Source: Udeniomyces pyricola (lineage: Eukaryota; Basidiomycota; Tremellomycetes; Cystofilobasidiales; Mrakiaceae). From it: a stretch of DNA of 64,000 nucleotides. Made by a program: the position numbers and the translations under genes. Positions 10,798 through 21,959 of this stretch are shown piece after piece. The notes beneath the pieces were generated by a model. That model was not told the DNA's origin. It made no database searches and saw nothing but the letters and a program-made list of their open reading frames with translations. Positions within the stretch are counted from its first letter, which is position 1; each line of letters starts with the position of its first letter. The stretch lies in contig BCIK01000033.1 of the NCBI GenBank assembly GCA_039545295.1, positions 62,001 to 126,000 on the forward strand, in the 5' to 3' direction.

Positions 10798-11964
10798 TGG
10801 ACGTGTCTGTTTTGTTTTTCCTTCTTCTTCTTCTTCTTTTTTTTCTTTTTTCTTTCTCATCTGGCTACAACGTCTAGCGTTGCTTCTTCACCCCTCTTTC
10901 TATATGATTTTCTTTCTCTTTTGTTCTTGTTCTTCGTCTTTCTTTTCTTACTTGCCTTCTCTCGCGCTTTCGAGTCTCATAGCGCACCGTTGATTTCTCG
11001 ATGTTCATGGCGTTTTTTTTTTTTGGGGGGGGGGGGGGGTATCGGCCGTGTATCATTGATTTCCATGCTCGTGTTCACTCCAATCATTAATTCTCTTGCT
11101 TCGATCGATTCCTCGCTCTCCATCAATCCCCCTCTTTCTTTCCCCCTCTTCATCCGTTTGACACGACACGACACAATTATAATGATGATACCCCCTTATC
11201 TCGATCCACTGCAAATGGAGGGACCTTGTTGTTTCGAATCGAGATGGATGGATACGGTTATGATTGATCTCCATTGATCATCTACTGGCATCGTCATGGC
11301 GGTCTGACTGACATGAAGTATAATATAGTAGTAGTAGGATATTCGGTCAACGTCCATTATCGATGATCTGAAGAGGCGCCATGTCTGCAAGTACTACATG
11401 GTCTCAATGTGGACATATATATATTCCGTTTTGCGACACGAGAATAAGAACACCAGCAGGTTATAAGGAGACAGGGATGAAGCATAATCGGTCGATATCG
11501 ATCAAGCTTTCAAGTCAGGATCTCGTGACGACAACAAACGATGGAGAAAGCAAAACAAAAGAAGAAGAAGAAGACAAGAAAGATTCGGGGGGTGGTGATG
11601 GTGAATGCACGGTTTGAGATAAAATAGATAGATATCAAGACTTTCATTGAACCCTTCCTTCCCTCTTTTTCCTCTTTTACTCTAATAGCTCCAACGTCAA
11701 GACCTGACTGGATCTTAGTGGGTAATATCCACCCATGGGATCCAGCCTGAGCCTGATGACGATTGGAGCCTCTCGTGAACCACCTTGGTTTCTGATCCCC
11801 GATGCGAATACACTCACATTCAACACCTCGCTCCTCCTCCTCCTCCTCCCCTTGTTACGCTTCCTTGTTTTCGTTGTTTGCGTATCACCCCGTACCACCT
11901 CTTCTTCCACACATCCTACCTACTTCCCCACTCCTCACTACCCTTCTTCTCCCAATATCCCTAA
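10798..11964. other. Convergent intergenic region
   Basis: Lies between the 3' ends of the bZIP gene and the ZIP-type transporter. It starts with T/C-rich 3'UTR-like sequence and has a T9/G14 run at about 11013-11039. Short ORFs have no domain support. Confidence 0.6.
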
Positions 11965-14550
11965 TCAATGTTGGTGGCCCGACAGCTTCGAAAGTACGAT
12001 AGGGGTGACCATACCGATAATCATGAGGCACAACCGGGCGTGCTTGCCAACTTCCTGCGCGAGCTCTTCCGGGCTTGGGTCGTGGGGCCCATCAAGGTCT
12101 TGGATGACAGTCGCAACGTAGAGGAAGGTGCCGCCCTGATTGGAAGGAAGGGGAAAGGGTTTTTAGGGAGGGGGAGGGGGGGAGAGGAAAGGAAGGAGGA
12201 GAAGAGGATGAAGTGGGTCAGGAAAATTGCTCACAGGATGAGGCATAACGAAACACGTTGAGAAGGTACTCCTTCTCCCCCCCTCCCCCCCTTCTTTTCC
12301 ATCCCTACTTCTGTCCTCCTTTTCTCTCTCTCTCTCTCTCGTTCCAAAGCCGAAGCACATCGGGGAAAGAAAGCATAAGCGACTCACCGAGAAGAGCAAC
12401 GCGACGCCCGTCCACCACATCAAGACTTTATGGTCCAGTCCACTCGCCAAGGTCTCGACCAAGGTGTACGTGAGGATCGCTCCGACCGGCGCCGCGGCTG
12501 AGAACAGACCAATACGGGCTCGGATTTGGGATCGACCGAGGTTGTCAGAGATTAAAGTCGTGCAGAGGCCGAGAGAAGCGGGGACTGGGAAGGGGGTTTT
12601 AGGAACAAAGGCAGGGAGGGGGAGGGGGGAGAGGAGGAATGGGTAAGGATACGGTCATGAGTTTAAAATCGGTCACATCAGAACAAGATGACTGTCCGAG
12701 ACGAGAGTCATCACAAATGGGGCAAAGGTACGAGGGGAGAGGGGAATGTTTCGCTCTCGGCCATAGACGTACTCTTATGGATGAAGATGGCCAGGAATAC
12801 GACGAGTCCGAGTCCGGCTTTAGAGGACGTAGCCGAGGCTCCGAGCGCGATGCCATCGGCCTGAAGGAGGTCAGAGAGGACAAGAAGGGATGAGCAGAGA
12901 TATGCAAGGGAGAAGAGGGCGAGATTGGGTGGACGGATTGCCAGGGAAGATGAATGGAAATAGGTATAACCAGAGGAAGGAGACAAAGAAAGAGCCCGAT
13001 CAGCGATTGATCGATGAATTCACAACCATTCGAGTATGATCTCGATCCCGCAAAATCAAACTCTGACTAACGGCACTATGGATGACCAATCCCAGCGTAG
13101 CCGAGAAACTTTTCCCAGCCCCATTTCCCCCTGCGGGACAATGCTTCTCTTCGTCTTCGTCGCCAACCATCAGCTCTTCCTCATCGTGATCCAATTGATG
13201 ATGGGGTGTTCCTCCGATATCCCCATCGTCGCCTTCCTCTTCTTCGTTGCCTCTGCCTCCTCCGCCCTCCATTGGGTGGGATTTCGCCTGAGTATCACTA
13301 GGGAAGGAAGTTTCTTGTCCGAGATCGCCATCGAGTTCCTCCCTTCCTCCTTCTCCTCCTCCTGGATGGCCTCCACCACCACCAAGGAAATGCTCTTCTG
13401 GTTCTTCCGAGATGACCGAGGGGTGCACACTCCCAGCAGTGTTAGTCCGCTGGAGGGAGTGCCATGTAGGTGGGAGGACGGAGACGCCGTTGGAACCACT
13501 GAGCGGTTGGGACTGCGAGCGGAGGAGGAGAGGCGCAGAGGACGAGCCTCGACCGCGGACGGGACGTGGAGCGGGTCGAGATCGATGGGTATGGTCATGG
13601 TGGTGGTGATGGGGATTGGGATGAGAATGAGAGTGTGATTGATGTGAGTGAGAGACTTGCTCGATGCTGTAGATGAGGGAGGAATATCAATGATAGAAAA
13701 GGAGGGGAAAGTGTTGAGCATATGCTGCGCAGAAATGCGAGTTGCAAGAGTCGACGAGCGAAGAGATGGAGTCACGTACATCATCATGAGAATGAAGCCA
13801 GACTAAACGAGAATACACAAAGCAGCACAACCGTCCAGAAAATGTCAGCATGACTAGAAAGAGAGGACCGCATCGGACAACGCGACGAGAAGTACCGATA
13901 CCTACAAGAAGAGAGGTCCCGATAGCGTGCGTGGGGTTTGAGCCGTGACGAAACTTGGTGTGGTGATCATCCTCCTCATCGTCATCATCATCATCATCAT
14001 CATCATCGTCGTCATCATCGTCATCGTCCCTCTTGGTCGATACGGGTTTGGTCGAGTGGACGTCAAGAGAAGGGACGACCGAGGGTGAGTGTATGCTCGT
14101 CAATCTTGATGTGGATTGGAACGCAGCCGTTTCGTTGGTATGAACGGCGACTTCGGTTGCAGCGTAGATGGTCGAAATTCCTCTGAGATATTGATGGATG
14201 GGACAATAGTCTGGTCTGTATGGATTCGTCACGGGACAGAGCCGAGAAGAACTGCGAGGAAGGGGCGAGGTGGGACATACTCTGGGATAACGACCGTCAA
14301 GGCTGCTCCAACAAGCAGACCCATACCAACGATCTTGCCCATCTTCATCTTCTTGCCTATGAAGTCGCGGGTCGAGTGATGTATGCCAGAAGACCGATGG
14401 GGTCAGAGAGCGTATGAGACTGGCGGCATAAAGACAATGATCTGACTAACCAGAGGTTGCGCCGGGACCGGCCATGAGGGGCGCGAGTCCGATAAAGAAG
14501 GACGATAGCCCCATGGCGATGGACTGAAGGAGGAGCGTAGCAAAGGGCAT
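11965..14550 (-). CDS. ZIP-family metal transporter, ZIP9/Atx2 type
   Basis: Eight exons on the minus strand: 14550-14451, 14356-14281, 14182-13906, 13802-13780, 13666-13072, 12860-12773, 12584-12388, 12135-11965; about 508 aa. Family landmarks in order: GMGLLVGAALTVVIPEGIS (first helices), IGTSLLSGFILMM across the 23-nt exon 4, then FSATLGLVIHSAADGIALGA, where H and D of the HSAADG helix are expected metal ligands, then FLAIFIHKIPASLGL, GGTFLYVATV and the C-terminus GHQH. ZIP9 and yeast Atx2 act in Golgi/secretory membranes on Zn2+ or Mn2+; location and substrate here are inferred. Two cytosolic-type insertions are unusual: a poly-Asp run near residue 110-130 followed by EEDDHH, and a roughly 190-residue His/Gly/Glu-rich loop (exon 5, starting with SHSHQSHSHSHP). 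Both could bind metal. All intron phases agree, making the model strong. Confidence 0.9.
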
Positions 14551-15056
14551 GGCGTCAAGGAAGACGGGGTGGTGTTGATAGTGGTGGTAGGGATGAGACT
14601 CCAGTGGGATTGTCTGTGCGTTCGGTCGAGAGCGAGATGGACATGATCATTGATGCAGATCATGATTGTATCAATCGATTGATCGAATCGATCACAGGGG
14701 TTAGAGTCGTGGTCACTAACCATTTTGAAGCCATCATATTCAAATTTATCATCAATCACTGGGCGCAATTTACTGCACTATATATGTTCGGGATTCGCCA
14801 TATCATATGATCCAGCGCAGCCCGTCCATGCGCGTAGTCTCATGGGTTCAGACTGTCTTTTGGAGCGTGAAGAAAGTGCGAGCCCAATAACAGGAACCAC
14901 GCGCATTGAGCATATAACGCAGCAGAATATGGTGGCGGCGCAGATGACAGCTACCGCAACCACCGCTCATCAAGATTGATATCGTCATCGTCGTCCAGCT
15001 TACATCTGACGAGCCCGTCTAGCTCAAGATTCCAAATTATACCGCTCACCAGCCCG
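14551..15056. other. Divergent promoter region between ZIP transporter and F-box-like gene
   Basis: About 500 bp between two genes transcribed away from each other. It holds an A/T-rich stretch (ACTATATATGTTC near 14776) and GATC-rich sequence around 14640-14700. No coding feature is supported; the open frame extending upstream of 15057 relies on a TTG start. Confidence 0.5.
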
Positions 15057-16860
15057 ATGGGTAACATCTCATCTAACGCCGAGGGCGATCATGCCCCTAC
15101 CGCCGACCGACAACCGCAATCGATTGAACCGACCTGCATGTCCCACGCTCTGGTTCCCTACCGACCGTTGACCGCATCGATGATGGCTCAACCTCCTCCG
15201 CCTGCCCATGTCATATTCTCCATCGATCTCATCCTCCACCACATCCTCAGCTTTCTTCCGCCCAGCCTATCACTCCTCCAGGTAGACTCACATTGGTACC
15301 ATGCCGGTCTTGCCATCCTCTACCGGGACGTCATCCTTCGCGAGCCAGACGATGTCGCCGCATTCTTCACGTCAAGTCAGAATTCTTTCGCCAAGCCTGC
15401 AGGTTGGCGATTCGTTCGGTCCCTCAAGCTGCTGTGCCTTCCAGAGGAGCTCGATCAGCTCTCATCAACGACCCTTCGGCAACTAGGAGACAGATTACTA
15501 TCACATGCGTCTCGACCTCTGCCTCAATCTCGTGCAATAACTGCCCTCACCGGCTCGCCTGATTCTTCTCATACCATTCCACATCTCAATCACCACGACC
15601 GACTCTTACCAAACCTAGACCAGCTATCGTTCGCCTATACTCGATCCCAATGGCATCATCTCGTCTCCTCGCCCTCGAGCATGATCAATCCCGTACCTCC
15701 CCTCTTCCACGCCCTTCTCGATCGACTCGATCCTCGATCCGTCGTCTTTCTCCAACTCGCCCAACCAGATCTCTCCCATCCAGGAGCGAGCTCAAGGAGA
15801 ACAATCCATCCAGCTCGATATCGTTCGAGTCGAAAGGTGCCGGAAGCTCATTTTTCCATCGCTCGGACATCACCTGTCACTGGCTTGTTGAAACCCCTCT
15901 TTGTCCGATCCAAGAGAAACTCATCGCTCGGTGATGATGTATCGTCATCTTCATCTTGCTCACCTTCATCCTCATTAACTCCACCAATCAGAGTGACGTT
16001 TGATCGCGTCTTTTTCCACACGCACCCGCCTAGTACGACGACTTCGGTCCTTTCCATGAGTGGGTCCGCCTCTTGGGCAACCAAACCGTTTTTCTTCCTC
16101 CCGTCCCCTCGGCAACTCGCATTACTCTCTTCGTCCCATGAGCCATACCCAGAGATTACTCTGCTCCTCTCTCCACTTGGAATGGTACCGGTGGAAGGTG
16201 ACGACTATGCGTCGATGAACCCGTGGGATCGGAGGGTCGCTCTCGTTCGCGCAGCAGGCGAGCATGGCAATCGCGTCTGGGTCGATGGGGTCGAGGCCGA
16301 ATTAAGAGACGAGCTCAGGGAGGCCGTTGAGAGGGGACATACTAGGCGCACATTGGCGTTTGTCGGAGAGACTTCGGGAGCAGACGCGTCGGGCGCGGAG
16401 AAGGGTCGATCTCATGGGGCGGTGATAGGGGATCAAGAGGCAGGAAGGAAGAGAAAAGGTAGAGATAAACGTGACATTCCTGACCTGTGAGTCTATCTTT
16501 GTTTCCTAAATGGTTGTCGTGAGCTTTACCGTTCCTAGCCATGTCCACAAAAGGGTGAGGCAACTTAGCATTCGCCTGCCTTCTACTTTCTTTTTTCTTG
16601 CCTCTGTTTCTCTACCTTTGTCTCGGTGATTTGGTTGGATTAGTACGCCAGCCCAACGGAACGCCCTCTTTTTCAATTCAGCCTCTTCGGGGAATCCGTT
16701 CAGCGCGGGTTCTTTGGCGACGGCAGGAGGTGGGACGTCTCGCCGTGGAGGTGGCGGCGGGTTGGGGAGTGGGCGAGGATTGGGAGTCGACAGTCAAGGT
16801 GGCATCAGTCCAAGTCTGGCGGGCTTCCCGATGCGATTACCGGCTTGGGCGGTCGGTTGA
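15057..16860 (+). CDS. F-box-like domain protein
   Basis: Two exons, 15057-16486 and 16644-16860, give about 548 aa. The start is the first ATG in frame (MGNISSNAEG). At about residues 50-90 the sequence FSIDLILHHILSFLPP followed by SLSLLQVDSHWYHAGLAILYRDV matches the F-box pattern: hydrophobic-P-x-E/L-hydrophobic-I, then a W and a YR/LYRDV end. F-box proteins bring substrates to SCF ubiquitin ligases by binding Skp1; no substrate is suggested. The rest lacks clear leucine-rich or WD repeats; the centre is Ser-rich. Exon 2 joins at a GTGAGT donor and a TTAG acceptor and adds a Gly-rich tail ending PMRLPAWAVG. The MGNISS start could be a myristoylation site; this is speculative. The F-box call rests on pattern only. 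Confidence 0.65.
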
Positions 16861-17103
16861 AAGGAGTGGGTTGGACGGGGGAATTGAGAAAATATCTGAG
16901 ATGAGATAGATATGGATATTAATGATGGAGGTGGCGGTGGTTGGGTGAGCGTGCTGAGACTGGAGGACGATGTACTACTTACTGGATTGTATGAGGAGAA
17001 ATATTGAATAGTATTACTGTGCATGGGACGTGATCGAACGAGAGTTGACAGTTGATTGACTGGGTGATGAGGCGGCCATGACCGAAAGAAACGAAAAGCT
17101 GGA

Positions 17104-17112
17104 GCATATAAG
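17104..17112 (+). promoter_or_regulatory. Probable TATA box (GCATATAAG)
   Basis: A good TATA match about 140 bp upstream of the nucleolin-like ATG, followed by a strongly C/T-rich leader, typical of highly expressed fungal genes. Confidence 0.5.
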
Positions 17113-17247
17113 AATTTCGATGCCCCCTTCAATTTCGTTCCCTCACGCCCNCCCCCCCCCCTTTCCTTCACTCCTTCCCTTTCTCCTTTTCCTTATCCCC
17201 CCCCTCCTTCTTCACCCCTTCACCTCCCCACCCTCCTTTCATTCATC

Positions 17248-19932
17248 ATGGGAAAGTCATCCAAAGTCGCCGCCGCCGCTGCCGCTCCCGTCGAGGAGAA
17301 GAAGTCCAAGAAGTCTTCCAAGACTGAGCAAGCCCCCGCTGCCGCTCCCGTCAAGGAGAAGAAGGAGAAGAAGTCCAAGAAGGCTGTTCGTATCTGTTTC
17401 CTGTTGGCTCCCTCATGTTTCCCCCTCCTCGTGGCAATTCTTCGCGTCCCCTTGGTTCTGCCCTCGTTTGGCCACCTGCGCTTGTTGGCTTGTCGCTCGT
17501 CTTATTGGCTGCTGGTCAGGCAAATTCGCCACCTTCATTTAAGAGACGAGTGCCAGAGCGTGCAAGCCTGGGTTGGTCAATCAGGTTCGCCATCGGGTCG
17601 GTCTCCCAAGATGGCTCTTGTTCCACGCGCGGGCTCCCCTCTTCCCCCTTTGGTTGAAATTTTTATGGCTCCCAAAGACATGCATTCCATGCATTTGTTT
17701 CCCCCCAAATTGGATGGCTGACGATGTTACCCAAACTCATTTTCGCTTGTGTCTTGCGTCGCACCCATCCACCTACTGTTGGCACGTTGGCTCTCTTCCC
17801 ATCGTTTCTCGCTTGCTTTCCTCCCTGCTCCAAAAATTTGGTTGCCTCCCTCTCCTTCTCCCCTTGCCCTCCTGCCGGTTTCCCCTGCCTGCCCCTCTCG
17901 TCTGTCCATCCAACAGAAGAAGGAGCCCACCCCCCCTCCTCCCCCTTCTTCCTCGTCCGAGTCCGAGTCGTCTTCTGACGAGGAGTCCTCGTCCGACGAG
18001 GAGGAGACCCCCGTCGCCACCAAGGCCGCCGGTGTCGTCAAGACCGTCGTCGACGCCGCCAAGGATGCCGGTGCCGCCATCACCAAGGCCGTGAGTATTG
18101 TTTGGTCTTTCTTTCCCTTCTTTTCCTCTCACGTTATGGCAGCCGATGGTTTACAGTGTTCACACATACCGTGTGTCACCTCGCCCGACGTGTCTGCCTG
18201 TGAGTTTTCACATCATTCGGCGCGTGGGTTCTGACTTTACCTTCCTTGTCCGAACGCGTCTGCCTTGTCACTCTAGGTTGCCCCTGCCTCCGACTCGTCC
18301 GACTCATCCGACTCGTCTGACTCGTCTGACTCTGACTCTTCCTCTGACGAGGAGGACGAGTCCGTCGTCAAGGCCGCTGCCGCTAAGGCTGCCCCCGCCG
18401 CCAAGAAGGCCGTCGAGGCCACCAAGGCCGCCGCCGCTAAGGCTGTTCGTACCCGTTTCCTCCTCTTGACGGACCTTTGCTGTTTGCACCGTTCCAAGTT
18501 ACTACTTGATTGTTATTCCTTTGCCTTGGAAAGCTCACCCGTACTTGTTTCCACGTTGTATGCTCCCATTAGACCGAGTCTTCTTCCGACTCTGACTCTT
18601 CCTCCGACTCCGACTCCTCGGACGACGACGAGGAGAAGCCCGCCGCTGCCGCTACCAAGAAGGCCGAGTCCTCTTCCGACTCGTCCTCTGACTCTTCCGA
18701 CTCGGATTCGTCTGACTCGGACGATGACGAGAAGATGGCTGCTCCTGCCGTCGAGGCCGCTGCTGCTAGCAGTACGTTTTTTTCGTGGCTCGTTTTGATG
18801 TTCCTCTCGCTTGTTGTAACAAGCCGATCTAACCTACCTACCTTCTACTGTTTGTTTCCCTTCCTTGTCCTACTCACCCTCTTCTAGCCAAGCGAAAGGC
18901 TTCCGAGGAGGCCGAGCCCATCGCTAAGAAGGCCAAGACCGCTCAACCCGACCAGGCCGCCGCCTGGTCTGGTGAGGGCAACCCCCCCACTACCACCCTC
19001 TGGGTTGGAAACCTCTCGTGGAACGTCGACCAGGACTGGCTCGCTTCCGAGTTCGCCGACTGTGGTGAGGTCACCTCGACCCGAATCCAGATGGACCGAG
19101 AGACCGGTCGATCGCGAGGTATCGGTTACGTCGAGTTCTCGTCCCAGGAGGCTGCCGACAAGGGCTACAACTCGTCCGGCAAGATGATTGACGGCCGAGA
19201 GTGCAGGATCGACTACGCTACCGTCCGACCCCCTAGGGACCAGGGAGAGAAGAAGGCTTACCAGTCCGACCGACCCCCTAACCCCCCTGCCACCACCCTT
19301 TGGGTAAGTCGACTTTTTCTTGCTTCGCCTTTTTATTGCGTTTTCGGTTTCTGTCTCGTCCCCCGCCACTCTACAGTCCATGCTCATTCTACTCTCTTGC
19401 TTTCGTTTCTTCACATTTGTCCCCCCCCCTTGTATCCTTTTCATCCACCTAGGTCGGAAACCTCTCCTTTGACATCAACGAGGACGGCCTCTGGGAGGAG
19501 TTCGGCGTTGCCGGTCAGGTCTCCTCCGTCCGACTTCCTACCGACCGAGAGACCGGAGCCCCCAAGGGTTTCGCCTACGTCGAGTTCGCCGACCAGGAGT
19601 CTGCTACCAAGGCGTTTGAGACCATGAACGGCAAGGAGATCGCCGGTCGAAACGCTCGAATCGACTACGCTCCCCCTCGTGATAACGACGCTGCTGGAGG
19701 TGGAGGACGAGGTGGAGGCCGAGGTGGCTTCGGTGGAGGACGAGGTGGAGGACGAGGTGGATTCGGTGGCGACCGAGGAGGTCGAGGCGGAGGACGAGGT
19801 GGAGGACGAGGTGGCTTTGGTGACCGAGGAGGTCGAGGTGGAGGAGGTGGCCGAGGACGAGGTGCCCCCCGAGGTGGTGCCCGAACCGGTGGTGCCGTCG
19901 AGTTTGCCGGTTCCAAGATGAAGTTTGACTAG
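17248..19932 (+). CDS. Nucleolin/Nsr1/Gar2-type nucleolar protein with two RRMs and an RGG tail
   Basis: Six exons: 17248-17385, 17917-18090, 18277-18444, 18573-18771, 18888-19303, 19453-19932; 524 aa. The N-terminus alternates Lys/Ala-rich segments (KKSKKSSK) with Ser/Asp/Glu blocks (SSSESESSSDEESSSDEEE), a known CK2-target and NLS layout. RRM1 (about residues 263-337) has RNP2 LWVGNLSW and RNP1 RGIGYVEF; RRM2 (about 363-436) has LWVGNLSF and KGFAYVEF. The last 80 residues are repeated RGG/GGF, a GAR domain usually methylated on arginine. The family acts in pre-rRNA processing and small-subunit assembly in the nucleolus. Arg is encoded almost only by CGA in the RGG tail, and codon bias is strong, consistent with high expression. 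Intron 1 (531 nt) is long; two donors are GTTCGT. Complete, no defects seen. Confidence 0.93.
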
Positions 19933-20006
19933 TTTTGCTTGTTTTCTTTGCTTGCTCTCGTTTCTCTTGTTCTTGCTTACCCCTTCGGTTCGCTTTTCCT
20001 CTTCCA

Positions 20007-20040
<34 letters not shown>

Positions 20041-21959
20041 CCCTCCATCATCATCATCATGCCCTCTAGCTTGCTCTTGATCTTCACCCCATTCATCTAG
20101 AATCCCCACCATCCTATCTATCTGACGCCCCCCTTAGCTAGCCTTGCCCTCCTTTACCTTTTCTTGCGCTTTTCGTTCGTTTCGCTTCGTCTCTCGCTTT
20201 CGTTCTCATCTGCTTTTTTTTTTCTTTACGAATCAAAATGAAAATCCTTATTTTCTCCCCCTTGCATTGCATATGTTCTCGCCAAGATTGCCAGCAGCTA
20301 CCACCCAATTAGTGATGCTATTTATACGATACGTACCATCATCGTAAACTAACCAACGTACGTTACATGCATGATGCATGGCAGGTTCTTCGCTCAGTCA
20401 TGGGTTGTGTACGATGGCTCTTCTGGGCTTTTCGCTTGCAGTAGCTGTAGTCATGTCCAATCGAAACAGATTGGAGGACTCGTCCAAACACGGTGGATGT
20501 ACTACGCTGCGCTATCTGCAACCGAAGGCGGTTATAATTCACCGTCGGCGTCTAAGCCTTCTATGATCATCGTTATTATGATCATCATCGTTTTTTTCAA
20601 TCATTTATATATCTTCCTCATCGCAACCACTATACAATATACACGCCTGTCATGATCATGTTAGAACTAGGCATCGACTCGGATCGATTCATTTCGACAC
20701 CAAGCAATTTCTCGGCATCCGTATCGAAAACATACAAATCTCGCTGCATGTGAAGGCCTTGAGGGAGGGTGGTCAATTGCTTTTTGCTTGGCCGACATTG
20801 GCCGACAATCCCAGCTTGGTTGCGCGCCCACGTCTCGTATTTTCTTCTTCTTCTTCTTTTTTCTTTCTAGTCTCCGATGGCCGGGTTGGGACGTGCCGGT
20901 GCTCGAGTACGTACCGAGTGACCGACGGATGAATATATATAGATATAATATGTATGCGCGGGCAATAACGTACGTTACGCATTTGTTGCCATGCGGTAGT
21001 TTGCATGTTTGCATAAACATGGGTGCTTCCTCTTCGCCTCCTTGTTGGATACGGCCATTAGTCCGTCGTCGACAAGGAGGAAGAAATAACCATTTGCGCC
21101 CCGACCGACCGGTCCTCCGATGACGTCAATTGAATCGCGCGCCGAGAAAAATGCAGTGGGTTCTATTTAACCTTTTGCGATGTTTCTTTCTTTTCTTCTT
21201 GTTATCGATTCGTAAGATATTAAGCTCCCAAGCGCTGGCCAAGTTCCAAGCACATGGATATCAACGGATCGATATTCGATATTCGATAGCGATGATCAGC
21301 CCGATGAGGGGCGGGAAGGGAGATGGGGGAGGGAAGAGATAAGAAGGGTCCGGACAATATGACGATCTTGCCATGCGCAGTCGATAGACATGCACTGATC
21401 AGATCATATAACGAGGATAACGGGCATATGATTGATCACTAGGGATCGCTCGCCTCGTCGACGCGCTCGTCAAGGCGGCGCCGAATATATGGAATACGTG
21501 AGTGTCATGCTAGTGTATGTCGTTACGCATATCCGTGATCTTGACTGGTTGATAATTTCCGGTAAGCAGGCGCGTGTACATGGGCATGGATCTGACCAAG
21601 GCCGGTGACCGGTAAAGCGAGGCATCACGCGTATCATCCGGAAGGAGGGAAGACCGAAAAGTGGGAGAGCGCCGGGAATGCTCTAATTCCAATCATGCGA
21701 ACCCTCTTTCCCCTTGCGTCCCTGTCCGGTGCAGCAAGCGAGCAAATACTTCGCCTCGCTATCAGTTCCGCTCCCAGGGAAGGCTTGTGCAGGCATTTCA
21801 TTGTCTGGCACGCAAGCATTTCTCTCAATCTCCTTTCTTTTTTACCTAGTCTCCGTCCACCCATCAACCTCATCCTCCACACCCTTTCCATCGACCCTTT
21901 ATCCTGATCTCCCTTCCAACCCTCCTCAACAACCAACCTTATCCGCTTGAATCGACTCC
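19933..21959. other. Intergenic region
   Basis: About 2 kb between the nucleolin-like gene and the permease. It contains a dinucleotide repeat at 20008-20039, A/T-rich sequence near 20560-20660 and 20930-20950 (TATATATAG), and GATATTC repeats near 21265-21290. Its last 250 bp are C/T-rich and probably the permease leader. No convincing gene. Confidence 0.55.
20008..20039. repeat. (CA)n microsatellite
   Basis: About 16 uninterrupted CA units in the 3' flank of the nucleolin-like gene. Confidence 0.9.

Noticed and set aside
11220..11245. tRNA B-box-like TTTCGAATC
   Set aside because: No A box at proper distance and no cloverleaf could be drawn.
14976..15056. Upstream extension of the F-box-like gene
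   Set aside because: It begins at TTG, not ATG; the first in-frame ATG is at 15057.
17386..17916. snoRNA inside intron 1 of the nucleolin-like gene
   Set aside because: Nucleolin introns host snoRNAs in animals, but no clear C box (RTGATGA) with a matching D box and terminal stem was found in this 531-nt intron.
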